From: Bacteriovoracaceae bacterium
GTDB lineage: Bacteria > Bdellovibrionota > Bacteriovoracia > Bacteriovoracales > Bacteriovoracaceae
Length of the DNA stretch: 46,120 nt
Direction: 5' to 3'
Assembly: GCA_016784965.1 (NCBI GenBank)
Contig: JADHTQ010000038.1
Coordinates: 1-46,120, forward strand
The notes under the pieces are model-generated. The model did not search any database and had not been told where the DNA came from. It worked only from the letters and a program-made list of their open reading frames with translations. Numbering within the stretch: position 1 is the stretch's first letter; every line of letters begins with the position of its first letter. Shown in pieces: positions 1-6,661 of this stretch. Both the position numbers and the translations under genes were made by a program.

Positions 1-125
1 CATACTTTTCTTTGTATAATAGGCCAACATTTATTGTTTGCAGACTGCTTAAGGAAAAATATCGTAAAAATGACCATGTCAATGACCAGGACAGGTATTT
101 GAAGATCAGATCAAGTTTAGGATGA
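1..125 (+). CDS. 3' end of an unidentified protein entering from the left
   Basis: The frame starting at base 3 is open for 40 codons to a TGA at 123-125. The peptide has ordinary soluble-protein composition and includes RLLKEKYRKNDHVNDQDRY. Frame 2 meets a stop within a few codons. Frame 1 stays open for about 34 codons but reads less like protein. The stop lies inside the last codons of the convergent gene at 117-1499, a tail-to-tail overlap of 9 bases. No family is recognised from 40 residues. The start and most of the gene lie outside the window. Confidence 0.45.
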   Translation, partial: YFSLYNRPTFIVCRLLKEKYRKNDHVNDQDRYLKIRSSLG

Positions 126-1499
126 AAAATTCAGGCTAACATTGCCAAACTGTCCTTTGGCCAGGTTGGGATAGCCATAAATGTCCAAACCAATCCTCCA
201 ATCCAGATATCGATTTACATCAAATTCAAAATGGATTTTATTTCTACCATCGAGGGTAATTAAAAAGTACCAAGTTCCAGTGATTTTCACAGCTCTAATT
301 GGCATGTTACCTTTGACGTTTAAGGCCTCTTTAAAGTTAAGAGGAAGTAACATTTTTCCGCTGTTTTTACCCTTTAATAAAACATCGACACTGACACTAG
401 CACCTCCTATTTTATTGACCGAAACAGTCTCTTCATAACTTAAAATGGTAAGGGCAGAAGTGGAAGCAAGGGTCGCAGATGAGTCACAAAATCCTCCTGC
501 ATTTGAATAAAATAAAAGCGTTTTTGACTCGGGATATGGATTTACCCAGACATCATTCACTTTGATCTTGTTATAGAGGTTTCCTGCATTTCGGAGTGTT
601 TCTTTTTTATAAGCGCCTCTTCTATCTTTTAGTTTCCACGAAAGCTCTGCTCCCATGGGTTTATCTTCACCCGGTAAAAACCATAAAGTTAGCTCCATTT
701 TTCTAATGGTACCCACTTTAGATTTTTTTTGGGCCGGATTATTTGTATCAATGTAGCTACTATCAAATTGAACTTTTGCTAAAGCGTAATTGTATTCGTG
801 GGCGGTATAGTTTCCGACTTTAACAAGTTTATGTTCCCTGGTTAAACCAGACCTAGAAAGAACTGGATAAATATCTAAGGCCGACTTGGCAATATCTAAC
901 TCTAGAGGTATTTCTGTTTTATTTGAGTGAGTGTAAAGTGTATTAATTCCTACAATATCTGCTTCAAACTTTTGTTTTCCCACCTTATGCACATTATCTA
1001 CTAGTCGATCACCAGATTCTTCAATGTCTATACTGCGATATTTTAGATCTACAGTACGTGAGTCGATTTCATAGGAAACACGTTCTCGCAGGTAATAACC
1101 ATTATTGGCCAAGACACATGTGTTTGGAGTGTCATAAAAATAAACTTTCCTGGTTTTTTTTTCAATACGCCCCTTGCCTATGTACGACTTAACCAGTTGT
1201 CCTGGAGTTAAGCTAGATTCAATTACTTTGCGGAACTTATCAATTGATTGAAGACCTTTAAAAAAGAGCTCTGGTCTTAGTTCTAGTTTATATTCTTTAG
1301 AGTTTAGAGGAATGGTATTAATGAACGTTTCGTCGTAGGGGTTATATAAGATATTATCTTTTCTGCGCTTTTTCACAATTTCATTTTGTTCTGCAACTAG
1401 ATCACGGGCCTTTGTCTTTTTTGCGTAACTAACTGTGGAGAAGTTGACAATGAAGAGTATGCTGATGATTAGAATTTTGCATACATATTTGTTTGTCAT
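117..1499 (-). CDS. Secreted protein with a possible CYTH-like domain
   Basis: 460 residues with an N-terminal signal peptide (basic start, hydrophobic run, cleavage probably near residue 26 after SYA), so probably periplasmic or surface exposed. About residues 70-210 contain a series reminiscent of CYTH/triphosphate-tunnel folds: VYFYDTPN, then YYLRER, then TVDLKYRS, which match the 'YYDT...L...G..LR.R...K.R' pattern of that family. This is inference from motif order, not a firm match. The rest is unrecognised. An SD-like GGAGAG lies 7 bases before the ATG. It is a single gene, convergent with the fragment on its left, and has about 390 bases of non-coding DNA on its upstream side. Confidence 0.75.
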   Translation of the reverse strand: MTNKYVCKILIISILFIVNFSTVSYAKKTKARDLVAEQNEIVKKRRKDNILYNPYDETFINTIPLNSKEYKLELRPELFFKGLQSIDKFRKVIESSLTPGQLVKSYIGKGRIEKKTRKVYFYDTPNTCVLANNGYYLRERVSYEIDSRTVDLKYRSIDIEESGDRLVDNVHKVGKQKFEADIVGINTLYTHSNKTEIPLELDIAKSALDIYPVLSRSGLTREHKLVKVGNYTAHEYNYALAKVQFDSSYIDTNNPAQKKSKVGTIRKMELTLWFLPGEDKPMGAELSWKLKDRRGAYKKETLRNAGNLYNKIKVNDVWVNPYPESKTLLFYSNAGGFCDSSATLASTSALTILSYEETVSVNKIGGASVSVDVLLKGKNSGKMLLPLNFKEALNVKGNMPIRAVKITGTWYFLITLDGRNKIHFEFDVNRYLDWRIGLDIYGYPNLAKGQFGNVSLNFSS

Positions 1500-1549
1500 A
1501 AATTATCTCTCCAATGTTATAAAATATTCACGGTTAGAATCATTACAAT

Positions 1550-1577
1550 TTGAAACTACAAAAGTAAATAATATTAT
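1550..1577 (+). promoter_or_regulatory. Candidate sigma70 promoter of a small RNA
   Basis: TTGAAA (1550-1555), a 16-base spacer, then TATTAT (1572-1577). It points away from the minus-strand gene ending at 1499 and no protein gene follows for 300 bases. A terminator-like hairpin follows at 1658-1697. Seen by eye only; AT-rich DNA gives such matches by chance. Confidence 0.3.
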
Positions 1578-1583
1578 CGTGAC

Positions 1584-1697
1584 AGCAGTAACATAGAAAA
1601 AAGCAACATCATTTTTTTAAATTAACTTGTGTTTAAGACGATTAAGCAAAACACGTCAAGACCTTTATATTGGCGCTGCCAGGTCTTTAATATTTTT
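1584..1697 (+). ncRNA. Candidate small RNA of about 110 nt
   Basis: This stretch lies between a promoter-like sequence (1550-1577) and an intrinsic-terminator-like hairpin (1658-1697). It carries no convincing reading frame on either strand. The 5' end is placed about 7 bases after the -10 box and is approximate. No known RNA family was recognised. An alternative is that the hairpin only insulates the downstream region. Confidence 0.25.
1658..1697 (+). terminator. Intrinsic-terminator-like hairpin
   Basis: AAGACC pairs with GGTCTT, with an inner TGGC-GCT-GCCA hairpin, followed by TAATATTTTTTT. The T-run follows only on the plus strand, which gives the orientation. The stem has a 7-base bulge on one side, so strength is uncertain. 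Confidence 0.35.
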
Positions 1698-1709
1698 TTG
1701 ATGTATGGG

Positions 1710-1767
1710 TCATTAATAAAATTAATGAGCACGTATTAGAAAAAATTATTGGAATAAACTTCCAATA
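1710..1767. repeat. Two adjacent short palindromes upstream of a small gene
   Basis: TCATTAAT-AAA-ATTAATGA occupies 1710-1728 and TATTGGAA-TAAAC-TTCCAATA occupies 1747-1767. Both have perfect 8-base arms. They lie 120-180 bases before the small membrane-protein frame at 1890 and could be operator sites. No T-run follows, so terminators are unlikely. Apart from these, the hairpin and the small gene, nothing was seen in 1500-2082. Confidence 0.4.
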
Positions 1768-1889
1768 CTATGATTGTAAAAGCTCATTAGCGCACATACT
1801 GATACTTATCAACATATTATAATTTCATATTATTATGAAGTTGCCGTACAGTTTGCCTTATTAATTCATACCGAACAATAGAGGGAATT

Positions 1890-2060
1890 ATGAAAATGCC
1901 AAATCTTATGAACCACAATTGTGAACATTGTGCATGCATCGTCAACAAGATCGTAAGTATAATAAGGAGTGTTCCTGTTTATGTCTTTATTTTTCTTGTG
2001 GCATATATTGGAATTATATTAACAACGTCAAGATTTACAAAGATATTTTTTGGATACTAA
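1890..2060 (+). CDS. Small membrane protein with a CEHCAC motif (56 aa)
   Basis: A 56-codon frame starts at ATG 1890, five bases after a clear SD-like GAGGG (1881-1885), and ends with TAA at 2058. The N-terminal part carries CEHCAC (residues 11-16), a cluster of three cysteines with a histidine that could bind a metal or act in redox chemistry. It is followed by one hydrophobic segment (about residues 29-45) and a short basic tail. The layout suggests a single-pass inner-membrane peptide with its cysteines on the cytoplasmic side, though topology is not certain. No family is recognised. Two palindromes lie upstream. It is too isolated for operon context to help. Confidence 0.5.
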   Translation: MKMPNLMNHNCEHCACIVNKIVSIIRSVPVYVFIFLVAYIGIILTTSRFTKIFFGY

Positions 2061-2082
2061 TGTATGTTAGGTAAGTAATTAT

Positions 2083-2601
2083 TTAAAAAGTACATTTTAG
2101 CTGGCGGAAACGTTGGTTTAATTGTAAATGTCCATTAAGGCAGTGTGCACTCCACCTAATTGCAGTCCATTTCTTACCCATGAATAAGCTTAATTTAAAA
2201 AATGATATTTTTTCATTAGCTTTACAAACCTTAGGTGTGATGATGTCAATCCATGACTTATTTAAATTAATATCAAGGTCTAAGCTATAAATACTGACGT
2301 CATTGTTATGAATAATATCTAATGGCTGGGTGGTCAGATCGATGTAATCAGGTTCATTTTGATAAATTTCCATAAAATCATAAAATGCGATTAAGGCACC
2401 AGATTGCCTGTCAAATTTTGCACGAAAGACACACTCTTCACTCATTACCACTTCTTTATCAGCTGTAGTACCACCATCCAATGTACCCACCTCGATGACT
2501 CCACTTCCTGCATTGTCTATGTGGTAAGAAAGGTCGATCTGTTCACATATGGCGTATGTAGAATAAAACAAAATAAATAAACATAGGTAAATGGTTTTCA
2601 T
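2083..2601 (-). CDS. Secreted protein of unknown function (172 aa)
   Basis: 172 residues with a cleavable signal peptide (hydrophobic stretch to about residue 19, AIC-EQ). The mature part is mixed alpha/beta with several cysteines (near residues 57, 131, 155 and 170) that could form disulfides in the periplasm. No domain is recognised. A strong promoter-like sequence (TTGTCA-15-TATAAT) lies so close to the ATG that the mRNA would have almost no leader, and no clear SD is seen. The aminotransferase gene follows on its left after about 70 bases on the opposite side of the promoter, so the two are not in one transcript. That gene is downstream in the minus direction. Confidence 0.65.
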   Translation of the reverse strand: MKTIYLCLFILFYSTYAICEQIDLSYHIDNAGSGVIEVGTLDGGTTADKEVVMSEECVFRAKFDRQSGALIAFYDFMEIYQNEPDYIDLTTQPLDIIHNNDVSIYSLDLDINLNKSWIDIITPKVCKANEKISFFKLSLFMGKKWTAIRWSAHCLNGHLQLNQRFRQLKCTF

Positions 2602-2611
2602 ACTGTGCTCT

Positions 2612-2638
2612 ATTATAAAAAAAGCCGTGAATTGACAA
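2612..2638 (-). promoter_or_regulatory. Promoter candidate, possibly giving a near-leaderless mRNA
   Basis: On the minus strand TTGTCA (2638-2633) is separated by 15 bases from a perfect TATAAT (2617-2612). Initiation about 7 bases downstream would fall near 2605, only a few bases before the ATG at 2601-2599. No Shine-Dalgarno sequence fits in so short a leader. Confidence 0.45.
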
Positions 2639-2670
2639 GGAGGTATGTAAAAATAATAGTATACAACAAG

Positions 2671-3819
2671 TTAACTCTGTAAGTACTTTATCGCAGCTTG
2701 TAAGCTCTGATCATTTTTTGCAAAACAAAATCTAATATGCCTTTGTCCCTCAGTGGACTTAATATAAAACGCTGAGGTTGGAATACAGGCCACCTGTTTG
2801 TTTTTTATTAACTGCATACAATACTCAATGTCGCTCCCTTCAAACTCATCTGGAATGGGACACATAATGAAATAAGTTCCTTGGGGAATGTAAATTGAAA
2901 GTCCTGCCGCCAAAAGCCCCTTCATTAGGAAGTTGCGCTTATCTAAATAGGTTTGTCTAAACTGAGGTAGATATTCATCGAGCTGTTGGAGGGATTTGGC
3001 CATGGCTTCTTGCAGAGGTCTTGGGGCACTAAAAGTAATATTTTGGTGGGCCATCCTAATCACACGAGTGATGCTTGCAGGTGCTGCTGCCCAGCCGATA
3101 CGCCAACCGGTAAGACCAAATGTTTTACCAGTAGATGAAATTGTAATAGTTCTATCCTTTAAACCTGCAACATGGGCCATGGGGACATGCTGAGCACCAT
3201 CATAGGTTAGAAATTCGTAGACTTCATCTGACAGAACATACGCATCATACTTAATTGCCAATTGAGCAATGACCTCCATTTGCTGAATATCAAAGACTTT
3301 ACCACTGGGGTTATTTGGTGAATTGACAATGATCAATTTAGTCTTTTTGGAAAATGCTCTTTCTAACTCTTTTATATCAAATGTAAAGTTAGGTGCATGG
3401 AGAGTTACCGCGACAGGCTTTCCACCTGCCATTTTAATTGATGGCACATAAGTGTCAAAGCAGGGCTCTAGGACGATGACTTCATCGCCGGGATTGACAA
3501 GGGCCAAAATGGTAGAAAAAATGGCCTCAGTCGCCCCACAGGTTACGGTAATCTCAGATAATGGGTCATAGGACAGGTCATAATACTTTTTATAGTTAAA
3601 AGCAATGGATTCTCGCAGCTCCAGTATCCCCTCTGCGGCAGAGGATTGATTTTTGGCACTACCAATGGCGTGACTTGCAAACTCTTTGGGAAAACTTGGC
3701 CCCTCAAAGTCTGGAAGTCCCTGGGAAAGATTGACAGCATTGTGTTTTATAGCTGACTCAGTCATGGTTGAAAAAATTGATTTTTTAAAATGTTCTACAG
3801 TTTGTGAAAAATTTTTCAT
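2671..3819 (-). CDS. PLP-dependent aminotransferase, methionine/kynurenine-type
   Basis: 382 residues, a class I/II fold-type I aminotransferase. Visible landmarks are NLSQGLPDFEGP near residue 30 (N-terminal substrate lid, typical of the YbdL / kynurenine aminotransferase branch), CGATEAI (94-100) for phosphate binding, NSPNNPSG (166-173), SDEVY with D198 and Y201 contacting the cofactor, and SSTGKTFGLTGWRIGW with K232 as the Schiff-base lysine. A C-terminal substrate arginine is present in RHIRFCFA. In the family the reaction is transamination of methionine or aromatic amino acids to 2-oxo acids in the cytoplasm. Complete and of normal length. It might close methionine salvage or transaminate other keto acids, but exact substrate cannot be read from sequence. 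No operon partner. Confidence 0.9.
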   Translation of the reverse strand: MKNFSQTVEHFKKSIFSTMTESAIKHNAVNLSQGLPDFEGPSFPKEFASHAIGSAKNQSSAAEGILELRESIAFNYKKYYDLSYDPLSEITVTCGATEAIFSTILALVNPGDEVIVLEPCFDTYVPSIKMAGGKPVAVTLHAPNFTFDIKELERAFSKKTKLIIVNSPNNPSGKVFDIQQMEVIAQLAIKYDAYVLSDEVYEFLTYDGAQHVPMAHVAGLKDRTITISSTGKTFGLTGWRIGWAAAPASITRVIRMAHQNITFSAPRPLQEAMAKSLQQLDEYLPQFRQTYLDKRNFLMKGLLAAGLSIYIPQGTYFIMCPIPDEFEGSDIEYCMQLIKNKQVACIPTSAFYIKSTEGQRHIRFCFAKNDQSLQAAIKYLQS

Positions 3820-3879
3820 GAAATATCCAATTTTAAAAATTGTGTTTCATAAAACAATATTATATTTCAGCTAAAAAAG

Positions 3880-3923
3880 AAAAGAAAAAGGCACCGGATC
3901 TACCTAAATCTAAATAGACCCGG
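3880..3923 (-). terminator. Intrinsic terminator on the minus strand, no gene upstream
   Basis: Read on the minus strand, CCGGGTCT (3923-3916) pairs with AGATCCGG (3901-3894), with one G-U pair, and is followed by TGCCTTTTTCTTTTC. The G-U wobble forms only on the minus-strand RNA (on the plus strand it is A-C) and the T-run follows only on that side, so orientation is well supported. No recognisable minus-strand gene precedes it, since the next gene to the right is on the plus strand. Confidence 0.5.
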
Positions 3924-4200
3924 CGTTTGAAATGAGAATTAATAAACACTCATAAAGCACATCCTCAATTTGTACATTAACCTACGTACTGCTTTAACTT
4001 CATCCCTAACTTGCGCTACCCTCTTTCATACACCAATTTTTGCCAGGATATTGGCCCTACAAGAATTCAAGTTCTACTGTCACCACTGTACAAAGAAGTT
4101 GAAGATATTGCTTATTTACCATCTTGGGCTCCAACTGCTACCTCCTTCGTAATGTGTTGCTATTAACTCCTACATCTGGTCATATAAAAAGATTGTTGTA
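3924..4200 (-). other. Non-coding stretch: degraded gene or small RNA region
   Basis: No intact gene was found in 3820-4389. On the minus strand a 28-codon stretch (4025 down to the stop at 3939) reads like protein, including VAQVRDEVKAVRRLMYKL, and a further protein-like piece upstream is broken by stops. This could be the last trace of a lost gene. Alternatively the transcript that ends in the terminator at 3880-3923 is an untranslated RNA. Family not recognised. A 60-codon plus-strand frame at 3970-4152 has no SD and an unlikely composition. Confidence 0.3.
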
Positions 4201-4201
4201 A

Positions 4202-4223
4202 AATTATGAAGAAATTATGAAGT
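4202..4223. repeat. Perfect tandem 11-base repeat
   Basis: AAATTATGAAG occurs twice head to tail (4202-4212 and 4213-4223). An 11-base period puts the copies on the same helix face, the spacing used by many OmpR/PhoB-family regulators. An OmpR-type regulator gene lies 725 bases downstream. Binding is inferred, not shown. Confidence 0.5.
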
Positions 4224-4310
4224 AATCTCAATTATCCATTTGTAAATATTTCACACCTGTTTCACGACATAAGTATCTGATATTACATTGGTTTGTAGAT
4301 TGTTAAGATT

Positions 4311-4352
4311 TTAACACAATTTCTTAACACTTAGTTAACACTTCAATATTAT
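4311..4352 (+). promoter_or_regulatory. Promoter with three TTAACAC direct repeats
   Basis: TTAACAC occurs at 4311-4317, 4324-4330 and 4335-4341, spaced 13 and 11 bases. The middle copy supplies a -35 element (TTAACA 4324-4329) 17 bases before TATTAT (4347-4352). Direct repeats of TTAACA are reminiscent of sites bound by OmpR/PhoB-class regulators (for example Bacillus PhoP boxes). Another TTAACAC stands before the gene at 5742. The response regulator encoded at 4948 is the obvious candidate binder, by inference. Confidence 0.45.
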
Positions 4353-4389
4353 AACTTGAGCAGAAATGACCTGTAATGAGGAGCAGACA

Positions 4390-4848
4390 ATGCAGAGCAG
4401 CAAAAATATTGACCCCATGGAAGAAAGCCCCAGAGGCGGCCACAAACTTAAGCTTAAAAAACTGCGAAGTAACATAGTACAGTTAACAAGCTTTATTGCA
4501 AAAAAGGTGGAAAGTTATAGTGACTTAGAGCTTAACAAAGAAATAGATATTTGGATTAAAAACAAAAATCAAAAGTTGGGACATATAAACCCCAGTATGA
4601 AAACTAAAGTAGTAGGAAGTATAGAAGAGTTAGAAAGAAACTATTATGAGGCACAAAGTTTAGGAGTATCTTCGGTTTTGGAGCAAATTATTAAAAACTT
4701 GTCACAAACTGAAGTGGGAAAACAATTAGTACTTGCAGGTGTGTATGACAAAGATTATTCCATTGCAAAGACACTTTACCTCTTTTGGCAAGAGGATGCT
4801 TACCCATTATTTCTACTTAAGAATTTCCACAGCAAAATTTCAAAATGA
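4390..4848 (+). CDS. Unknown cytoplasmic protein upstream of a response regulator
   Basis: The best start is ATG 4390, five bases after a strong GAGGAG (4379-4384). An in-frame ATG at 4366 lies before that SD and is less likely. The product has 152 residues, a basic Lys-rich stretch near the N-terminus (HKLKLKKLRS), then mostly helical charged sequence. No signal peptide or membrane segment. It contains VGSIEELERNYYEAQSLGVSSVLEQII, suggesting a helical bundle. No family recognised. It is followed after about 100 bases by the response-regulator gene in the same direction, and its promoter carries the TTAACAC repeats, so it may belong to that regulon. Confidence 0.7.
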   Translation: MQSSKNIDPMEESPRGGHKLKLKKLRSNIVQLTSFIAKKVESYSDLELNKEIDIWIKNKNQKLGHINPSMKTKVVGSIEELERNYYEAQSLGVSSVLEQIIKNLSQTEVGKQLVLAGVYDKDYSIAKTLYLFWQEDAYPLFLLKNFHSKISK

Positions 4849-4868
4849 TTTAATATCATATTTCCTTA

Positions 4869-4896
4869 TTGATTTAATATGGCATAAATTTATATT
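4869..4896 (+). promoter_or_regulatory. Candidate promoter of the response-regulator gene
   Basis: TTGATT (4869-4874), 16 bases, TATATT (4891-4896). It would give a leader of about 45 bases before ATG 4948, whose SD is GGAG at about 4938-4943. AT-rich DNA makes this only a candidate. Confidence 0.35.
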
Positions 4897-4947
4897 TACG
4901 GTATACTTGATATTATGTTGAAGGTACTTTATTAATTCGGAGTAATT

Positions 4948-5643
4948 ATGGCGACTATATTAGTAGTAGAAGATGATCTAAAGATACAAAAAATTATAGA
5001 ACATACTCTAAAAATTGATCATAAAATTGTTACTGCAGGTACAATTGAGCAATGTGAAAAAAAGTTAGAGCGAGAGACCTATGATCTAATCTTGCTGGAT
5101 GTGTCCCTGCCTGATGGTGACGGATACCATCTATGTACTAAATTAAAAAATGAACAAAAAACGGCCCATGTCCCAATATTGTTTATTACTGGTATGGACA
5201 GTGTTAACGATAAAGTTATGGGGTTATCGCTGGGGGCCGATGATTATATCACTAAACCTTTTAATCCAATTGAGCTAAAGGCGCGTGTAACCGCCAATTT
5301 GCGCAAATATAAATCTGAAAAACACCAAAGTGATGAAATGATCAAAGGTGATCTACGAGTTTCTTTACTTTATCACAAAATATATGTGGTACATGAGAAC
5401 AAAGAAATACCACTGTCTTTAACACCTCTGGAGTATAAATTGCTTTTGCACTTTCTCTCTCACGAAGGACATGTATTATCTAGAGAACAGCTAATTTCAA
5501 GTATCTGGTTTGATGATTTATCAATCACCGATCGCGTGGTTGATACTCATATCAGTCACCTTCGCAAAAAAATTATCGCCAGCAATTATAAAATTAAACC
5601 AGTTTATGGGGTTGGTTACACCTTAGAATTTATTGAAGAGTAA
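4948..5643 (+). CDS. OmpR/PhoB-family response regulator (orphan)
   Basis: 231 residues. Receiver domain about 1-120: acidic pair E8/D9-D10 (VVEDD), phospho-acceptor D51 in LILLDVSLPDGDG, T81 in LFITG, and K103 in ITKPF, so all catalytic residues are present. Winged-helix DNA-binding domain about 130-228, with LTPLEYKLLLHFLSHEG, the recognition region DRVVDTHISHLRKK and the C-terminal hairpin VYGVGYTL. It should be a phosphorylation-dependent transcription regulator binding direct repeats. No sensor kinase is encoded nearby, so its partner is elsewhere. Direct repeats before 4390 and 5742 are plausible targets. SD is CGGAG about 7 bases before the ATG. Confidence 0.95.
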   Translation: MATILVVEDDLKIQKIIEHTLKIDHKIVTAGTIEQCEKKLERETYDLILLDVSLPDGDGYHLCTKLKNEQKTAHVPILFITGMDSVNDKVMGLSLGADDYITKPFNPIELKARVTANLRKYKSEKHQSDEMIKGDLRVSLLYHKIYVVHENKEIPLSLTPLEYKLLLHFLSHEGHVLSREQLISSIWFDDLSITDRVVDTHISHLRKKIIASNYKIKPVYGVGYTLEFIEE

Positions 5644-5681
5644 CTATTATCTCGACATCTTAATTATAACTTGATCTTTAC

Positions 5682-5717
5682 TTAACACTTTAACTCTACG
5701 TTACGAGTACATAATAC
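5682..5717 (+). promoter_or_regulatory. Promoter region with a TTAACAC box
   Basis: TTAACAC (5682-5688) is followed directly by a TTAACT (5690-5695) that could act as -35, then 16 bases and TAATAC (5712-5717). It shares the TTAACAC heptamer with the triple repeat before 4390. A shared regulator, possibly the protein encoded at 4948, is inferred. Confidence 0.35.
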
Positions 5718-5741
5718 TCATAAAGTCGTGGAGGTCTTTGA

Positions 5742-6122
5742 ATGCTTACTTCTGTAATGCCGGAATATTTACTTGGATTTGTCATCACCCTTCTTTGTAG
5801 CACTACCTATTTTTTCTTATTATCTCGCAAGCAAAAGTCAAATAAACGTGATAAAAAGCGGTTGAAACAAGACTACTTGAACTCATTGATCTATTACTCA
5901 AAAAATCCATATGACTTACAGGCACGAGATAGATGTTATAAGCTAGGTACTCTTCATTATAGATATTTTAAGTTAAAAGATTATGAAAACTACTCAAAGT
6001 CGACCTATGGAAGATTTGCTTATGAAGTGGATAATTCCCGTGTTCGCACTTTTTTGGTTAACCAAGACATTCAACAACTCTTTAGTGACAACAGCACAAT
6101 CCATGATGTCAAGTCTGCATAA
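5742..6122 (+). CDS. Small single-pass membrane protein, unknown function
   Basis: 126 residues. One hydrophobic segment near residues 8-27 is followed by a Lys/Arg-rich stretch (RKQKSNKRDKKRLKQ), which predicts an N-terminal anchor with the body in the cytoplasm. The body is rich in Tyr and Asp and contains NPYDLQARDRCYKLGTLHY, suggesting a helical, TPR-like piece but without a clear repeat. No family recognised. ATG 5742 follows a strong GGAGG (5730-5734). It follows the response regulator after 98 bases with its own promoter candidate. Confidence 0.7.
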   Translation: MLTSVMPEYLLGFVITLLCSTTYFFLLSRKQKSNKRDKKRLKQDYLNSLIYYSKNPYDLQARDRCYKLGTLHYRYFKLKDYENYSKSTYGRFAYEVDNSRVRTFLVNQDIQQLFSDNSTIHDVKSA

Positions 6123-6163
6123 GTAAAAAACAACCAATCTTTTCAAATACTTATAATTTTACT

Positions 6164-6191
6164 TGCATTCCAATAAGATAATTTGTATTAA
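6164..6191 (+). promoter_or_regulatory. Candidate promoter of the ankyrin-like gene
   Basis: TTGCAT (6164-6169), 16 bases, TATTAA (6186-6191). It lies about 145 bases before the chosen start at 6335. The leader between contains GCGC-rich repeats (around 6270-6300) that could fold. Weak evidence. Confidence 0.25.
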
Positions 6192-6334
6192 AGTTCAATT
6201 ACTTATACTGATGCTGATAACTAGTGCAAAGTGCTTCATCAGGTGAAAACCATGAAAAATTTTCAAAGCCATTGCGCTTTGCGCTGTTTAGGCGCATGAT
6301 GCGATCATACAAATGTTCTTTTGGGGAGGATCAG

Positions 6335-6616
6335 ATGAGTTACTTTAAAAATTTATTTATCAATCGGTATGAAGCGCCTATAACCTTTGAATCAAACATG
6401 GTTGACCTGTTTGAGCATTTTTTAAGAGTAGACAATGTCAGGGGTGTAGAAAATTTTTTAGCTTGGGGACGTAATCCAAATTTACCAGTTAAATCTGGCG
6501 TAAACCCCATGGTGATTGCCCAAATTAATAACAATGTGCAGATTATCGACGCTCTGTTTAAATATGGAGCACAGTATACTAAGAAGGATCTAGAACAAGT
6601 TTGTAAAGCCATTTGA
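6335..6616 (+). CDS. Small ankyrin-repeat-like protein (93 aa)
   Basis: The chosen start is ATG 6335, preceded by a strong GGGGAGG (6323-6329). An in-frame GTG at 6224 would add 37 residues but has no SD. The 93-residue product shows about one and a half ankyrin-like units: VRGVENFLAWGRNPNLPVKSG, then NPMVIAQINNNVQIIDALFKYGAQ. These match the pattern of helix pair followed by 'GA.....' of ankyrin repeats. It has no signal peptide and is probably a small cytoplasmic interaction module. Its partner is unknown. The M23 lipoprotein gene follows after 45 bases on the same strand and may be cotranscribed. Confidence 0.65.
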   Translation: MSYFKNLFINRYEAPITFESNMVDLFEHFLRVDNVRGVENFLAWGRNPNLPVKSGVNPMVIAQINNNVQIIDALFKYGAQYTKKDLEQVCKAI

Positions 6617-6661
6617 TAATTGTTACACTTATCTTCGAACGTTTAAATCCTGGAGATAATT

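Noticed and set aside
3970-4152. 60-codon plus-strand frame
   Set aside because: No SD, an unlikely composition, and it runs antisense to protein-like broken pieces; treated as chance.
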